Source of the DNA: Moheibacter lacus
GTDB lineage: Bacteria; Bacteroidota; Bacteroidia; Flavobacteriales; Weeksellaceae
DNA length: 64,000 bases
Assembly (NCBI RefSeq): GCF_014042165.1
Contig: NZ_JACDZE010000003.1
Coordinates: forward strand, 175,031 to 239,030
Direction: 5' to 3'
Shown: in pieces, positions 14,869 through 24,569 of the stretch
Position numbering within the stretch: position 1 is the first letter of the stretch
Layout: every line of letters begins with the position of its first letter
The notes under the pieces: model-generated
What the model was told of the DNA's origin: nothing
Databases searched by the model: none
What the model saw: only the letters and a program-made list of their open reading frames with translations
Program-made: the position numbers and the translations under genes

Positions 14869-16986
14869 ATGCATAAACCTATACTCAACCTTTGTTTCAT
14901 TTTTCTTTCAATTTTAAATTTTGGACAGAACATTTGCGATATCGAAATCAATCCGGTTTGTTCCTCTGAAACCATTGATGTTCAAGCTCCTAATTCAGGG
15001 TTTAATGGACAAATTGAAACTTGTAATGGAGAATTTTATGATCAAGAAAACGTGGTTTGGTACCATGTCAGGGTTTTGACAGGTAGTACTTTTACTTTTC
15101 AGATTGAAATACAACCAAATGAGGACTATGATTTTGCTGTTTGGTTAAATCCTGATTGTGAAAATCTAGGGCCTGCGACTCGTGCAACTTTTATCCATGA
15201 ACCAAATTTTGGAATCACACAGACAGGTCTTATGCTAAATGAGGAAGATGAATGTGAAGGTTTAGGGAATGATGCTTATAATACTCCAGGAATGGTAAAA
15301 CATTTAGATGTACAACCGGGCGATGATATTTATATTATGATATATCGACCCGTGCATTGGGATCCTAACGTACCGGAATATGGCGATTTTAGTGTGGTTT
15401 TTGATGGAACAGGTGGAGATGCTGTGTTAGACTGTGCTATCATCGGTAATTTGTACAATAAATGTGATGTAAATGGAGATGCCCATGAAGATTTTTTTTC
15501 AACTGATTTTTTACCGGATTTAGTAGATGATTATCCCGGTTATTTTTTTGAGTTTTACAATAATTTTGATGATGCTTTTGAAGGCAATTCCAGTTCTGAA
15601 GTTTCTTTTCCGGTTAATGTGAGCATTGAAAATTCACCTCAAATAATTTATGCAAGAGTTGAAAATTCAACTGGTGATTTTTATAGAGCAATTCAAATCT
15701 TATTGCAAACCATAGAAGTCCCGGTTTTAAATCCAATTTCTCAAATAGGAATTTGCGATGAAAATTTTGACGGAATTTATCAATTTAATTTGACCGATTT
15801 AAATGCCAATTTAAATGCTGATCCAAATGATTTGACTTTTGCTTATTATTTGAGTCAAAATGATGCCTTAAATGATCAAAACCCTATCCCGCAAACCCAA
15901 TGTAATGATTACCAGATGAATGCATTGCCAGAGACCATTTGGGTAGTGGCAACAACAATTGACGAGTGTCGTTCAGTTCCTGTAAGTGTATTATTTGAAC
16001 CAGGAACGGATATCCCAACTTTAGATACCGTAATTGGACCAATTTATTATTGTGAAGATGATGTAATCAATCTGCATGATTATGAAAGTCAAATTTCCAC
16101 AGAAGCTGTCACATTTACCTTCCACTTAACATTATCAGATGCAGAAAATGGACTAAATCCAATTGCCAATACAACCGAATTTGAACCGCAAGGAAATTCA
16201 TCCGTATTTGTACGACTGGAGCAGGATGGAAGATGTCCGGTTATCGCCGAAATTCAATTTGAATTATTGCCCACTCCAAGCATTGAAGTCAATCAAACAT
16301 CTTACGAATTATGTCCTGGAGATGAATTTGAAGCCATAGCCTCCAGTGATGATCCAAATGCTACCTTTATTTGGTATATAGGGGAGAATGAAGTTGGAAC
16401 AGGAGATACGATCATCATTACAGAAATCGGAACTTATACGGTCATCGTTACAGGTGAAAATGGATGTACAAACGAAACGACGATTACGGTTTCGACGCCA
16501 CCAACTCCAGTGATTACGGGAATTGAAATAGGACCGGATTATTTTATCGTTTCGGCTTCATCAGGTGATGGAAGCGGAAATTTAGAATATTCACTCGACG
16601 CGGTTTTATGGCAGAGTTCACCTCAATTTAGCAATTTAATTCCAGGTGAAATTTATACGGTCCATGTCCGCGAAGATGGTTGTATGAAGGATAGTTATGA
16701 TGTAAGCATTTTGGCCATAAGCAATTTTGTTTCACCAAATGGCGATGGAAAAAATGATACTTGGGAAATTCGAGGAATTGCTGTTACGCCACAAGCGACG
16801 ATTAAACTTTTTGACCGATACGGGAAAATATTTGTCGATACTAATTTCGAAGGAAATTATCTCTGGAACGGTAAATATTTAGGAAACCCGGTTCCATCGG
16901 GAGATTATTGGTATATTTTGCAAGTTCCGTCTGATGGTATTATACTCGAACAAAAATTTGTAGGGCATATAAGTGTTCGGAATTAA
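14869..16986 (+). CDS. Secreted T9SS protein with gliding-motility C-terminal (type B) sorting domain
   Basis: 705 residues: signal peptide (ends near ILNFGQ), a repeat-rich extracellular region with Cys pairs (SVPVSVLFEPGTDIPTLD, IYYCEDDV, CTNETTITV) like the Ig/PKD-type surface repeats of this class, and a C-terminal type B signal (FVSPNGDGKNDTWEI ... KLFDRYGKIFV ... WNGKYLGNPVPSGDYWYIL). The type B tail directs export through the type IX system, usually to the cell surface. The adhesin-like body has no enzyme motif that I can see. Upstream out-of-frame ATGs at 14861 and 14864 do not extend it. Confidence 0.9.
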   Translation: MHKPILNLCFIFLSILNFGQNICDIEINPVCSSETIDVQAPNSGFNGQIETCNGEFYDQENVVWYHVRVLTGSTFTFQIEIQPNEDYDFAVWLNPDCENLGPATRATFIHEPNFGITQTGLMLNEEDECEGLGNDAYNTPGMVKHLDVQPGDDIYIMIYRPVHWDPNVPEYGDFSVVFDGTGGDAVLDCAIIGNLYNKCDVNGDAHEDFFSTDFLPDLVDDYPGYFFEFYNNFDDAFEGNSSSEVSFPVNVSIENSPQIIYARVENSTGDFYRAIQILLQTIEVPVLNPISQIGICDENFDGIYQFNLTDLNANLNADPNDLTFAYYLSQNDALNDQNPIPQTQCNDYQMNALPETIWVVATTIDECRSVPVSVLFEPGTDIPTLDTVIGPIYYCEDDVINLHDYESQISTEAVTFTFHLTLSDAENGLNPIANTTEFEPQGNSSVFVRLEQDGRCPVIAEIQFELLPTPSIEVNQTSYELCPGDEFEAIASSDDPNATFIWYIGENEVGTGDTIIITEIGTYTVIVTGENGCTNETTITVSTPPTPVITGIEIGPDYFIVSASSGDGSGNLEYSLDAVLWQSSPQFSNLIPGEIYTVHVREDGCMKDSYDVSILAISNFVSPNGDGKNDTWEIRGIAVTPQATIKLFDRYGKIFVDTNFEGNYLWNGKYLGNPVPSGDYWYILQVPSDGIILEQKFVGHISVRN

Positions 16987-17045
16987 GGAATTACGGAATT
17001 GAAATGGAGCGAAATACGAAGTATTGAAAACTGGACGTTGTAGAA

Positions 17046-17060
17046 TTGTTTGTAAAACAA
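17046..17060. promoter_or_regulatory. 15-bp palindrome before the histidine kinase gene
   Basis: TTGTTT-GTA-AAACAA lies 26 bases before the kinase start and could be an operator. It sits just before a weak -7-like TACTTTTA. Confidence 0.35.
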
Positions 17061-17085
17061 TACTTTTACGTTCCTGAATAGATGT

Positions 17086-18252
17086 ATGAGTCGATTTAAT
17101 CTTCTAAAAAATCGTGGTCTAAGCAAATGGATAGGCTTTTTATTCGCCTTTCTCATATTTGGTGCTACAGTTTGGTTTTCAACCCAATTTGTCAATCAAT
17201 TGCGGAAAGAAGAAAAAATCAAGATCGAAAACTACGCAAAAGCCGTACAATTATTGGCCTCTGACGAAACGGCTTTGAGTTCAGAGGTAAACGATTATCT
17301 AGTGCGGATTACAAGTGGAAACGAAACGATGCCGGTAATTCTAATAGACGGCGAAACCGATGAAGTATACGGTTCATCCAACATTGAGGAAGAAATTCTA
17401 AATGATTCCGTCCAATTGAATCGATTGGTATTAAAGATGAAAGAAATTCAGGAACCGATTGAAGTCGATTTGGGCGTTTTGGGAAAACAATACGTTTATT
17501 ATGAAAATTCCAAATTGCTCAAACGTTTGCAATATTATCCCATTATTTTAATCCTGATTATCATCTTGTTTGTGTATTTCAGTTATTGGTATTTTAAAAC
17601 GTTGAAAAACACCGAGCAAAGTTTTCTATGGGCTGGAATGGCCAAAGAAACAGCACACCAAATCGGGACTCCACTTTCCTCATTATTGGGTTGGGTGGAA
17701 ATTTTAAAAATGGAAGAAATGGACCAAGAACCTGTTTTGGAAATTGAAAAAGACATCCATCGACTTAACCAAATCACGGAACGATTTTCAAAAATCGGTT
17801 CACTACCGGAATTACAACCCAATAATTTGATAGAAGTCACCGAGACAACGGTCAATTATTTAAAAGGCAGAATCTCCAAAAAAGTCGATTTACGGTTCAA
17901 TTCGGAAAAAGAAGAAATCCGCATTCCTCTAAACGTAGCGCTTTACAGTTGGGTGATCGAAAATCTGGTGAAAAATGCTGTCGATGCCATGCAAAACCAA
18001 GGCGCGATCAATGTTTATGTGACCGAAAAAGAAAATACCGTTATCGTTTCGGTTTTGGATACAGGTCCCGGAATTCAAAAAAAATTGCACAAACAGATTT
18101 TTGAACCGGGTTTTACAACGAAACAACGCGGTTGGGGATTAGGGCTTTCTTTGGCAAAACGAATCATTGAAAATTACCACAAAGGAAAAATTTTTGTAGC
18201 GAAATCGGACAAAGATTCAGGAACTGAAATTCGGATTATTTTGAGGAAATGA
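17086..18252 (+). CDS. Membrane sensor histidine kinase
   Basis: 388 residues. Transmembrane helices at about 15-37 and 150-168 flank a small periplasmic sensor region. The cytoplasmic kinase has the phospho-acceptor His191 in TAHQIGTPLSSLLGW (a variant H-box), the N-box ENLVKNAVDAM, DTGPGI (G1) and GWGLGLSLAKRI (G2). There is no separate HAMP domain that I can define. No response regulator lies next to it, so the partner is elsewhere. Downstream genes are on the opposite strand. Confidence 0.9.
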   Translation: MSRFNLLKNRGLSKWIGFLFAFLIFGATVWFSTQFVNQLRKEEKIKIENYAKAVQLLASDETALSSEVNDYLVRITSGNETMPVILIDGETDEVYGSSNIEEEILNDSVQLNRLVLKMKEIQEPIEVDLGVLGKQYVYYENSKLLKRLQYYPIILILIIILFVYFSYWYFKTLKNTEQSFLWAGMAKETAHQIGTPLSSLLGWVEILKMEEMDQEPVLEIEKDIHRLNQITERFSKIGSLPELQPNNLIEVTETTVNYLKGRISKKVDLRFNSEKEEIRIPLNVALYSWVIENLVKNAVDAMQNQGAINVYVTEKENTVIVSVLDTGPGIQKKLHKQIFEPGFTTKQRGWGLGLSLAKRIIENYHKGKIFVAKSDKDSGTEIRIILRK

Positions 18253-18342
18253 TAGGTTTATGATGCTGGATTTTGGAAGTCTGTCGGAAGAAAAAATGTC
18301 TATTGATTTGTATTCAATTATTCAATAACTCAACCACATAAA

Positions 18343-19698
18343 TCAGAATCCCAAAATCATTTTGGCGATCATAAAGTAAATAAATACACCAAAAATATCG
18401 TTACTCGTGGTGATAAATGGACCGGTCGAAACCGCCGGATCCAATCCTCTTTTTTCTAAAAATAATGGAATAAATGTACCAATGGTTGCTGCGATGATGA
18501 TGACCGTTACCAAAGCCAAACAAATCGTTGCCGACACCAAATAAGGTGTTCCAAACCAAAAATGACTGAAAAACAATACGATGATCGCGATACCTAAACC
18601 GTTGAGCAATCCCAATAAAAATTCCTTCCAAAGCAACTTCCAAACGCCATCTTTGATCGTACCGTTTGCCAATCCTTGCACGATGATGGCAGAAGACTGG
18701 ATTCCTACATTTCCTGCTGTAGATTGAATCAAGGGAACAAATAACAATAAAATGGGGAAATTTTGTAGCGCCGTACTAAATCCGCCGATGATACTCGCTG
18801 CGCAAAGACCACCAAACATCCCGATTAATAACCAGGGAAGACGTGCTTTTGTCAAAGTCCAAATGCTGTCATCTGCATCGACGTTTCTGGTGATCCCCGC
18901 CGCCAACTGGTAATCTTCATCGGCTTCTTCCTTCATCACATCGATCACATCATCGACAGTAATGATGCCCAAAAGTCGGTTCAATTCATCCACGACAGGA
19001 ATTTCCATCAAATCGTATTTTTGGATGACTTTTGCTACATTTTCGTTCTCATCGTCGGCTTTTACGAAATGCACATTTTTATTGTAAACTTCTTCCAGTT
19101 TGGTATTGGAAGAGGTAGTAAGTAATTTTTTTAAACTCAGCGTTCCGAGCAAAACGTTATCATCATCTACCACATAAATCGAATATACTTCTTCCAAATC
19201 TTCTGCTTGTTTGCGCATTTCGCGTACTGCGGTCAGAACGTTCCAGTTTTTGTTCACTTTCACAAATTCTTTCCGCATGAGTCCACCGGCAGAATCTTCA
19301 TCATAACGCAATAAGTCAACGATGTCCTGCGCATGTTCTTTGTCTTCTAACTGTGCAATGACTTCGTCCTTTTGGGATTCAGAAAGTTCACTGATGATAT
19401 CGGCTGCATCATCGGTATCCATTTCGTTGATGAGTTCTTCCGCAATTTCTTTGGGAGAAAGAAGTTTCAGTAATTTCTTTCGATCATCTTCTTCCAGTTC
19501 CAATAAAACCGCAGCCGAAACCTCGTTGTCCATCAAGGACATCAAAAAAGATTGTTCTTCTAAATCTAAATCAGGGAAAAATTCTGCAATATCAGCAGGG
19601 TGCAGATCAGCCAACATCTCGTGGGCTTGTTTGGAATTTTGCTCACGGATGCAGTCGGCCAATGCCGAAAGAAAATCTTTTGTGATTTCGATGCTCAT
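18343..19698 (-). CDS. mgtE: Magnesium transporter MgtE
   Basis: 451 residues in the standard order: MgtE N-terminal superhelical domain (about 1-125), two CBS domains (about 130-255) with [13 protein letters not shown], then five membrane helices (about 280-451). The plug helix and pore carry the usual acidic Mg2+ sites. The family is a Mg2+-gated channel. It overlaps the upstream rsmA stop by 4 bases (ATGA-type junction), so the two are translationally coupled. Confidence 0.95.
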   Translation of the reverse strand: MSIEITKDFLSALADCIREQNSKQAHEMLADLHPADIAEFFPDLDLEEQSFLMSLMDNEVSAAVLLELEEDDRKKLLKLLSPKEIAEELINEMDTDDAADIISELSESQKDEVIAQLEDKEHAQDIVDLLRYDEDSAGGLMRKEFVKVNKNWNVLTAVREMRKQAEDLEEVYSIYVVDDDNVLLGTLSLKKLLTTSSNTKLEEVYNKNVHFVKADDENENVAKVIQKYDLMEIPVVDELNRLLGIITVDDVIDVMKEEADEDYQLAAGITRNVDADDSIWTLTKARLPWLLIGMFGGLCAASIIGGFSTALQNFPILLLFVPLIQSTAGNVGIQSSAIIVQGLANGTIKDGVWKLLWKEFLLGLLNGLGIAIIVLFFSHFWFGTPYLVSATICLALVTVIIIAATIGTFIPLFLEKRGLDPAVSTGPFITTSNDIFGVFIYFMIAKMILGF

Positions 19699-20453
19699 CC
19701 ACTTATTTTACCGGTTAATTCGACAAATTGCTGAACAGATAACTGTTCGGCTCGCAAGTTAAGAAAATTCTCCTCAATTTCGTGTTGACTTAAGTTTAAA
19801 CTTTTTAGCGCATTTCGAAGTGTTTTTCTACGTTGGTTAAATGCTGCTTTTACGACTTGAAAAAACAATTTTTCATCTACTTCCAACTTTTCACGGATTC
19901 GGGTCAAACGAATGACGCCCGATTTTACTTTAGGTGGCGGATTAAAAACATTTTCATCGACCGTAAATAAATATTCGGCTTTAAAATAAGCTTGTGTCAA
20001 AACCGAAAGGATACCGTAAATCTTCGAACCTTCCTTTGCACAAATCCGCTCTGCGACTTCCTTTTGAAACATTCCGACCATTTCGGGAACTTGATTTCGG
20101 TTTTCAATTACTTTGAAAACGATTTGAGATGAAATATTGTAAGGGAAATTGCCAATTACAGCAATCGGTTCATTTTTAAATTTCTCTGCCAAATTCATTC
20201 TCAAAAAATCCTCTGCATAAATGGGCAATTCAGGATAATGCTGATTCAGATATTCTACAGATTCACTATCGATCTCTACAACTGAAATCTTTTTCTTTTC
20301 CTTAATTAAAAATTGCGTCAAAACACCCATTCCCGGACCGATTTCCAATGCTTGTTCATATCCTTCCCAACGCATCGCATCCACAATCTGTTTGGCGATG
20401 TTTTCATCCTTTAAAAAATGCTGACCTAAATGTTTTTTGGCTTTTACGCTCAT
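19695..20453 (-). CDS. rsmA: 16S rRNA dimethyladenosine transferase (KsgA/RsmA)
   Basis: 252 residues. SAM-binding motifs [14 protein letters not shown] and VVEID are followed by the catalytic NFPYNIS. The enzyme dimethylates two adjacent adenines in the 3' hairpin of 16S rRNA. Length is normal for the family. It precedes mgtE on the minus strand with a 4-base overlap. Confidence 0.95.
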   Translation of the reverse strand: MSVKAKKHLGQHFLKDENIAKQIVDAMRWEGYEQALEIGPGMGVLTQFLIKEKKKISVVEIDSESVEYLNQHYPELPIYAEDFLRMNLAEKFKNEPIAVIGNFPYNISSQIVFKVIENRNQVPEMVGMFQKEVAERICAKEGSKIYGILSVLTQAYFKAEYLFTVDENVFNPPPKVKSGVIRLTRIREKLEVDEKLFFQVVKAAFNQRRKTLRNALKSLNLSQHEIEENFLNLRAEQLSVQQFVELTGKISG

Positions 20454-20518
20454 GCTGCGAAGGTAGAGATATTTATTTTTAAAATATAGTCCAAATTCAT
20501 TGTAAAACTATCGATTTT

Positions 20519-20818
20519 TCATCCTCTGATTCTATTTTTTAAATCCATACTACCATGTAAAATTCTAAGGATTTCAATTTCGTGGGAACTGATTTGACGA
20601 AAAAAAATAATATGTTTTCCTACTCTGAAACCCGTGATTTCCTCCGCTATTTCTTGATAAGATTTACCTTTTTCAGGTGATTGAGCCAATTCTTGACAGG
20701 TACTGATAATTAATTCATAGTACAAATCTGCTTGATTTTCAGACCAAATTTCATAAGTATAATTCCAAATATTGGATAAATCTTCAACGGCTTTGTTGGT
20801 CAAAACATATTTAGCCAT
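20519..20818 (-). CDS. parE: ParE/RelE-family toxin
   Basis: 99 residues with the ParE core: DLSNIWNYTYEIWSENQADLYY, FRVGKHIIFFRQ and the C-terminal ILRILHGSMDLKNRI. ParE toxins inhibit DNA gyrase; RelE relatives cut mRNA. The ParE type is favoured because the partner is ParD-like. It overlaps the antitoxin stop by 8 bases, a classical toxin-antitoxin arrangement. Confidence 0.92.
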   Translation of the reverse strand: MAKYVLTNKAVEDLSNIWNYTYEIWSENQADLYYELIISTCQELAQSPEKGKSYQEIAEEITGFRVGKHIIFFRQISSHEIEILRILHGSMDLKNRIRG

Positions 20819-21062
20819 TTTTTCGTTTTTTGGCTTTTAATTCTTCCAAGTGTTTTTTGGGGTCAAAATTTTCAGCAACTCCGCTTTCTAAGCCTTCTTG
20901 AATTGCATTTTTCAAAGCTCGGATTTTATTTTCCTCTTCCTCCAATAGTCGAAGTCCGGCTCGAATCACTTCACTTGCATTTTTAAATCGACCTTGCGCT
21001 ATTTTTTCATCCACAAATTCCTCAAAATAATCGCCCAATGAAACGGAAGTATTTCTACCCAT
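20811..21062 (-). CDS. parD: ParD-family antitoxin
   Basis: 83 residues from the ATG at 21060-21062 (MGRNTSVSLGDYFEEFVDEK). An upstream in-frame start would add 33 residues outside the family and would erase the operator. The N-terminus is a ribbon-helix-helix DNA-binding region and the C-terminus (EGLESGVAENFDPKKHLEEL) is the toxin-binding segment of ParD. It represses its own operon, probably at the palindrome at 21083-21099. Confidence 0.9.
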   Translation of the reverse strand: MGRNTSVSLGDYFEEFVDEKIAQGRFKNASEVIRAGLRLLEEEENKIRALKNAIQEGLESGVAENFDPKKHLEELKAKKRKNG

Positions 21063-21082
21063 AATTTTAATTTTTGATAAAA

Positions 21083-21099
21083 TTACCAAAAATTGGTAA
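21083..21099. promoter_or_regulatory. Operator palindrome of the parDE operon
   Basis: TTACCAA-AAA-TTGGTAA, 7-bp perfect arms, 21 bases upstream of parD, where autoregulatory binding of ParD is expected. Confidence 0.65.
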
Positions 21100-21251
21100 A
21101 AAAATGAAATAAAAATAAGGTTTAAATTATAAATCGAGAAACCCAAAAACTCAGAGTTCATCCCCTTTTTAGCAAATGTTTAACATGAATGGATTTTAAA
21201 AAGGATTCATCAAAAAAGATTTTTTATACCTTAGCCCAAAATTAATTTTGA

Positions 21252-22142
21252 ATGTCTAAACAGAGCGATAAATTTAATCAGGGAAGGCTTCGTTCTTCCA
21301 ACATCACAGTCGTAATCAGTATTGCTTTGGTTCTTTTTCTTCTAGGTCTTTTTGGCTTGATCGTCATCAACGCGCAGAGTTATGCCGATTATATCAAAGA
21401 ACAATTGAAGCTGGAAGCTTTTTTTAACGACGAATACGACCCGCGCGAACAAGATAAAGAATTGGCGCGTCAACAGGATTACATTGATTCACTGAACGTT
21501 AAACATTCATTTATTAAAAAAACCGAATACATTTCAAAAGAAAAAGCATCTCAAATTGCCAAAAACGAATTGGGAATAGATGACAATGCGATTTTTGAAG
21601 CCAATATTTTTCCAGCTTCTGTTCAAATCACACTTCAACCTGAATTTGTGGAACCGGCCAAAGTGGACAGCATCAAAAAATTAATCCAAGCCGATCCGAT
21701 CATAAGCGAAGTCGTAAATGACGATGAATTGATGACAACAGTGTATAATAACATCGATAAAATCCGATTTTGGTTGATGATTTTGGCGGCCATTTTCTTG
21801 GTGATTGTCATGATTTTGATCAACAACTCCATTCGACTGCGTATTTATGCCAAACGATTCAGCATCAAAACCATGCAGTTGGTAGGAGCGAGAAGAAGAT
21901 TCATTATCCAACCCTTTTTATTGCAAAGTGCAGTTTTGGGCTTGCTCGGTGCGGTTTTGGCGATAATTGCATTGGGCGGACTTTGGTATTATTTTGCCAA
22001 CATCGTGAGTTTACCATGGTGGAATGAAGATTATTATTGGTTAATTCTAATTTTGATCGTAACGGGAGTATTCATCGCATTGCTCAGTACCGCCATCGCC
22101 ACGTGGAGATATTTACGTTTGAGAACCGATCAATTGTATTAA
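21252..22142 (+). CDS. ftsX: Cell division protein FtsX
   Basis: 296 residues with one N-terminal helix (about 19-41), an extracytoplasmic domain (about 42-170) and three C-terminal helices (about 172-192, 221-245, 260-281) in the FtsX/MacB layout. The motif NNSIRLRIYAKRFSIKTMQLVGA is typical. FtsX with FtsE controls peptidoglycan hydrolases at the septum. It heads the FtsX / DUF3098 / UppP / TruB series seen in Flavobacteriales. Confidence 0.92.
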   Translation: MSKQSDKFNQGRLRSSNITVVISIALVLFLLGLFGLIVINAQSYADYIKEQLKLEAFFNDEYDPREQDKELARQQDYIDSLNVKHSFIKKTEYISKEKASQIAKNELGIDDNAIFEANIFPASVQITLQPEFVEPAKVDSIKKLIQADPIISEVVNDDELMTTVYNNIDKIRFWLMILAAIFLVIVMILINNSIRLRIYAKRFSIKTMQLVGARRRFIIQPFLLQSAVLGLLGAVLAIIALGGLWYYFANIVSLPWWNEDYYWLILILIVTGVFIALLSTAIATWRYLRLRTDQLY

Positions 22143-22170
22143 GCCTCCCCAACCCCTCCAAAAGAGGAGC
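22142..22170. repeat. Interspersed CCCCAACCCCTCC-type repeat
   Basis: AGCCTCCCCAACCCCTCC followed by AAAAGAGGAGC, a hairpin-forming short repeat common between Bacteroidota genes. It separates ftsX from the DUF3098 gene. Confidence 0.5.
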
Positions 22171-22192
22171 AAATGAAAATATTCAAATAGTT

Positions 22193-22474
22193 ATGAGTAA
22201 AGTAAATAATTTAGATTCGAAATTCACCTTCCTCTTCGGGAAAAAGAATTATATGTTCATGGTCATAGGTGTAGTGGTCATTCTCATCGGATTTTTATTG
22301 ATGATGGGACCAGATGCCAATACCCGACCGGACGGGACTTTTGATCCAACTTATTGGAACGATGGAATCTTTTCATGGAGAAGAATCCGTTTGGCTCCGT
22401 TTATCGTCCTTTTAGGATTTGCCATTGAAATCTACGCCATCATGCTCAATCCTTCGAAAAAAGTGGCTGAATGA
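22193..22474 (+). CDS. DUF3098 membrane protein
   Basis: 93 residues from the ATG at 22193. Two membrane helices (about 20-40 and 70-88) flank the conserved NTRPDGTFDPTYWNDGIFSWRRIRLAPF, which defines DUF3098. It overlaps the uppP start by 4 bases. Its conserved place between ftsX and uppP suggests a role in envelope or division, but no function is known. Confidence 0.9.
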   Translation: MSKVNNLDSKFTFLFGKKNYMFMVIGVVVILIGFLLMMGPDANTRPDGTFDPTYWNDGIFSWRRIRLAPFIVLLGFAIEIYAIMLNPSKKVAE

Positions 22475-23358
22475 GTACATTGGAAGCGATTATCATCGCT
22501 ATAATTGAAGGACTTACCGAATATTTACCGATTTCCTCCACTGCGCACATGGGATTTACCGCTGCGCTGATGGGAATGCCTGAAAGCGAATTTTTGAAGA
22601 TGTTTCAAGTTTCGATTCAATTTGGGGCGATTCTCTCTATCGTGGTGCTTTATTGGAAGAAATTTTTTGATTTTTCCAATTTTGATTTTTATATCAAATT
22701 GGCGATAGCTGTAGTTCCAGCTTTGGTTTTAGGTTATATTTTTGACGATAAAATAGAAGCCGTACTCGGAAACCAAATCGCCATTTCCAGTGTTTTGGTT
22801 TTGGGCGGAATCGTCCTGATTTTTGTAGACCGCTGGTTTAAAAATCCAAAAATCGAAGACGAAAAAGAAATCACGATTAAAAAAGCAGTGATCATTGGTT
22901 TTTGGCAATGTCTAGCGATGATGCCCGGAACAAGCCGTTCCGCAGCCTCGATCATCGGTGGGATGACACAAGGTCTTTCCCGAAAAGCAGCTGCCGAATT
23001 CTCCTTTTTCCTCGCAGTTCCAACCATGTTGGCGGTTACCGTTTATTCGGTTTTTGTAAAAACCTGGGGAAAAGGAACCGTCAACGAAATGAAAGGCTAC
23101 GAAATGATTTTGCAGGACAATCAACATATCATGCTGTTTTTAATTGGCAATGTGGTGGCCTTTATCACCGCCATGATTGCGGTGAAATTTTTTATTTCGA
23201 TTCTAACTAAATTTGGATTTAAAGTTTGGGGTTGGTATAGAATCATCATCGGAATAGTATTGCTTATTTATTTTTGGAATCAGCCTAACAAACAAACCGA
23301 AGAAGAACCCATTGGTCAAGTAGTTTCAGTTCAAATTTCTTCAGATGATCAGCGTTGA
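22471..23358 (+). CDS. uppP: Undecaprenyl-diphosphatase UppP (BacA)
   Basis: 295 residues, multi-helix membrane protein. The BacA active-site motifs EGLTEYLPISSTAH (about 11-24) and PGTSRSAASIIGG (about 152-164) are intact. It recycles undecaprenyl pyrophosphate for cell-wall synthesis and can give bacitracin tolerance. It overlaps the DUF3098 gene by 4 bases and truB by 14, so the series is one operon. Confidence 0.95.
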   Translation: MSTLEAIIIAIIEGLTEYLPISSTAHMGFTAALMGMPESEFLKMFQVSIQFGAILSIVVLYWKKFFDFSNFDFYIKLAIAVVPALVLGYIFDDKIEAVLGNQIAISSVLVLGGIVLIFVDRWFKNPKIEDEKEITIKKAVIIGFWQCLAMMPGTSRSAASIIGGMTQGLSRKAAAEFSFFLAVPTMLAVTVYSVFVKTWGKGTVNEMKGYEMILQDNQHIMLFLIGNVVAFITAMIAVKFFISILTKFGFKVWGWYRIIIGIVLLIYFWNQPNKQTEEEPIGQVVSVQISSDDQR

Positions 23359-24037
23359 GGAGATTTTAGAAGGAAAAGTTTTTTTGATCGACAAACCACT
23401 AGATTGGACTTCCTTTGATGTGGTGAACAAAATCCGTTGGAACATCAGAAAAGCTTATAATTTAAAGAAAATCAAGGTCGGACACGCCGGAACTCTTGAT
23501 CCAAAAGCAACAGGTCTTTTGATTATCTGCACCGGAAAATTTACCAAACGCATCGACGAAATCCAAGCCGAATCCAAAGTCTACACCGGAACCATCAAAT
23601 TGGGTGTGACGACTCCCACTTACGATACGGAATCAGAAGAAGATCAAGTTTATCCAACTGCACATATCACAGAAGAATTGATTCACCAAACAACTGAAAA
23701 ATTCATCGGTGAAATTGACCAATTTCCACCGGCTCATTCTGCTGTAAAAGTGGATGGGAAACGTTTGTACGAATTGGCGCGAGCCGGAAAAGAAGTGGAG
23801 TTAAAACCCAGACAAATCAAAATTTACGATTTCAAAATCACGAAAATCGAAATGCCTTTTGTCGAATTTGAAGTGCATTGCGGAAAAGGAACCTACATTC
23901 GTTCACTTGCAAATGATTTCGGAAAAGCACTGGATTCCGGTGGATATTTAACCGAATTACGCCGAACCAAAATCGGAGAATTTTCGGTGGAAAATGCAGA
24001 GAATGGTGCATTGGAGAAGAAGTTTTTTGAAGAATAA
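23345..24037 (+). CDS. truB: tRNA pseudouridine(55) synthase TruB
   Basis: 230 residues. The catalytic Asp52 lies in HAGTLDPKATGLL, and the KVYTGTIKLG and PPAHSAVKVDGKRLYELAR motifs follow. It makes the T-loop pseudouridine in tRNA. The start overlaps the uppP end by 14 bases. The length is that of the short flavobacterial TruB form, without a long C-terminal PUA domain. Confidence 0.95.
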   Translation: MISVEEILEGKVFLIDKPLDWTSFDVVNKIRWNIRKAYNLKKIKVGHAGTLDPKATGLLIICTGKFTKRIDEIQAESKVYTGTIKLGVTTPTYDTESEEDQVYPTAHITEELIHQTTEKFIGEIDQFPPAHSAVKVDGKRLYELARAGKEVELKPRQIKIYDFKITKIEMPFVEFEVHCGKGTYIRSLANDFGKALDSGGYLTELRRTKIGEFSVENAENGALEKKFFEE

Positions 24038-24048
24038 AATTTTTTGAT

Positions 24049-24462
24049 ATGAGAAATTTTTATTTATTATTATTTCTTTTCATTTTAATTTCATGTGGAG
24101 CAAACAAACGAAATAATTCTAACCACTTTATTGAAGTAGGTAATTTAAATTATGTTGAAATTAAAAACGAAAAAGGTAAAATTAGAGTTTATGAAATCGT
24201 TTATCCTGAAGGAAATGATTATGGACTAAAAATATTTTTTAAGGGAGAGAAAAGAATCTATAAGAATACGGATTTGAATGTTTATCAGGAAGTAAAAATG
24301 ATTGTCGAGACTGCCATCAAAACTAAACAAGCGAAATTACAACTTGAAAGAATTAAACATCATATATTGATTTTTGATAATGGAAATTATAGTTTTTATT
24401 TACCAAACACACTTAGTGAAGAGGAACTAAATAAAATATATTCTTTGATTAGTCCCAAATAA
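24049..24462 (+). CDS. Small lipoprotein of unknown function
   Basis: 137 residues with a lipoprotein signal peptide (lipobox LISC, Cys17). The mature part is Lys/Asn-rich, without recognised domain. It is 11 bases after truB and may share its transcript. Base and codon use is more AT-rich than the operon before it, as is common for fast-evolving surface lipoproteins. Confidence 0.65.
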   Translation: MRNFYLLLFLFILISCGANKRNNSNHFIEVGNLNYVEIKNEKGKIRVYEIVYPEGNDYGLKIFFKGEKRIYKNTDLNVYQEVKMIVETAIKTKQAKLQLERIKHHILIFDNGNYSFYLPNTLSEEELNKIYSLISPK

Positions 24463-24569
24463 ATCAAAATCACTCCTGACAAACCCTTGTCATTTCTCAC
24501 TTATAATTTTGTTTCAAATTCAAAGATTTGAAATGGAAGAATTATCTTTGGGAAAACCTTGTAGAAAAA

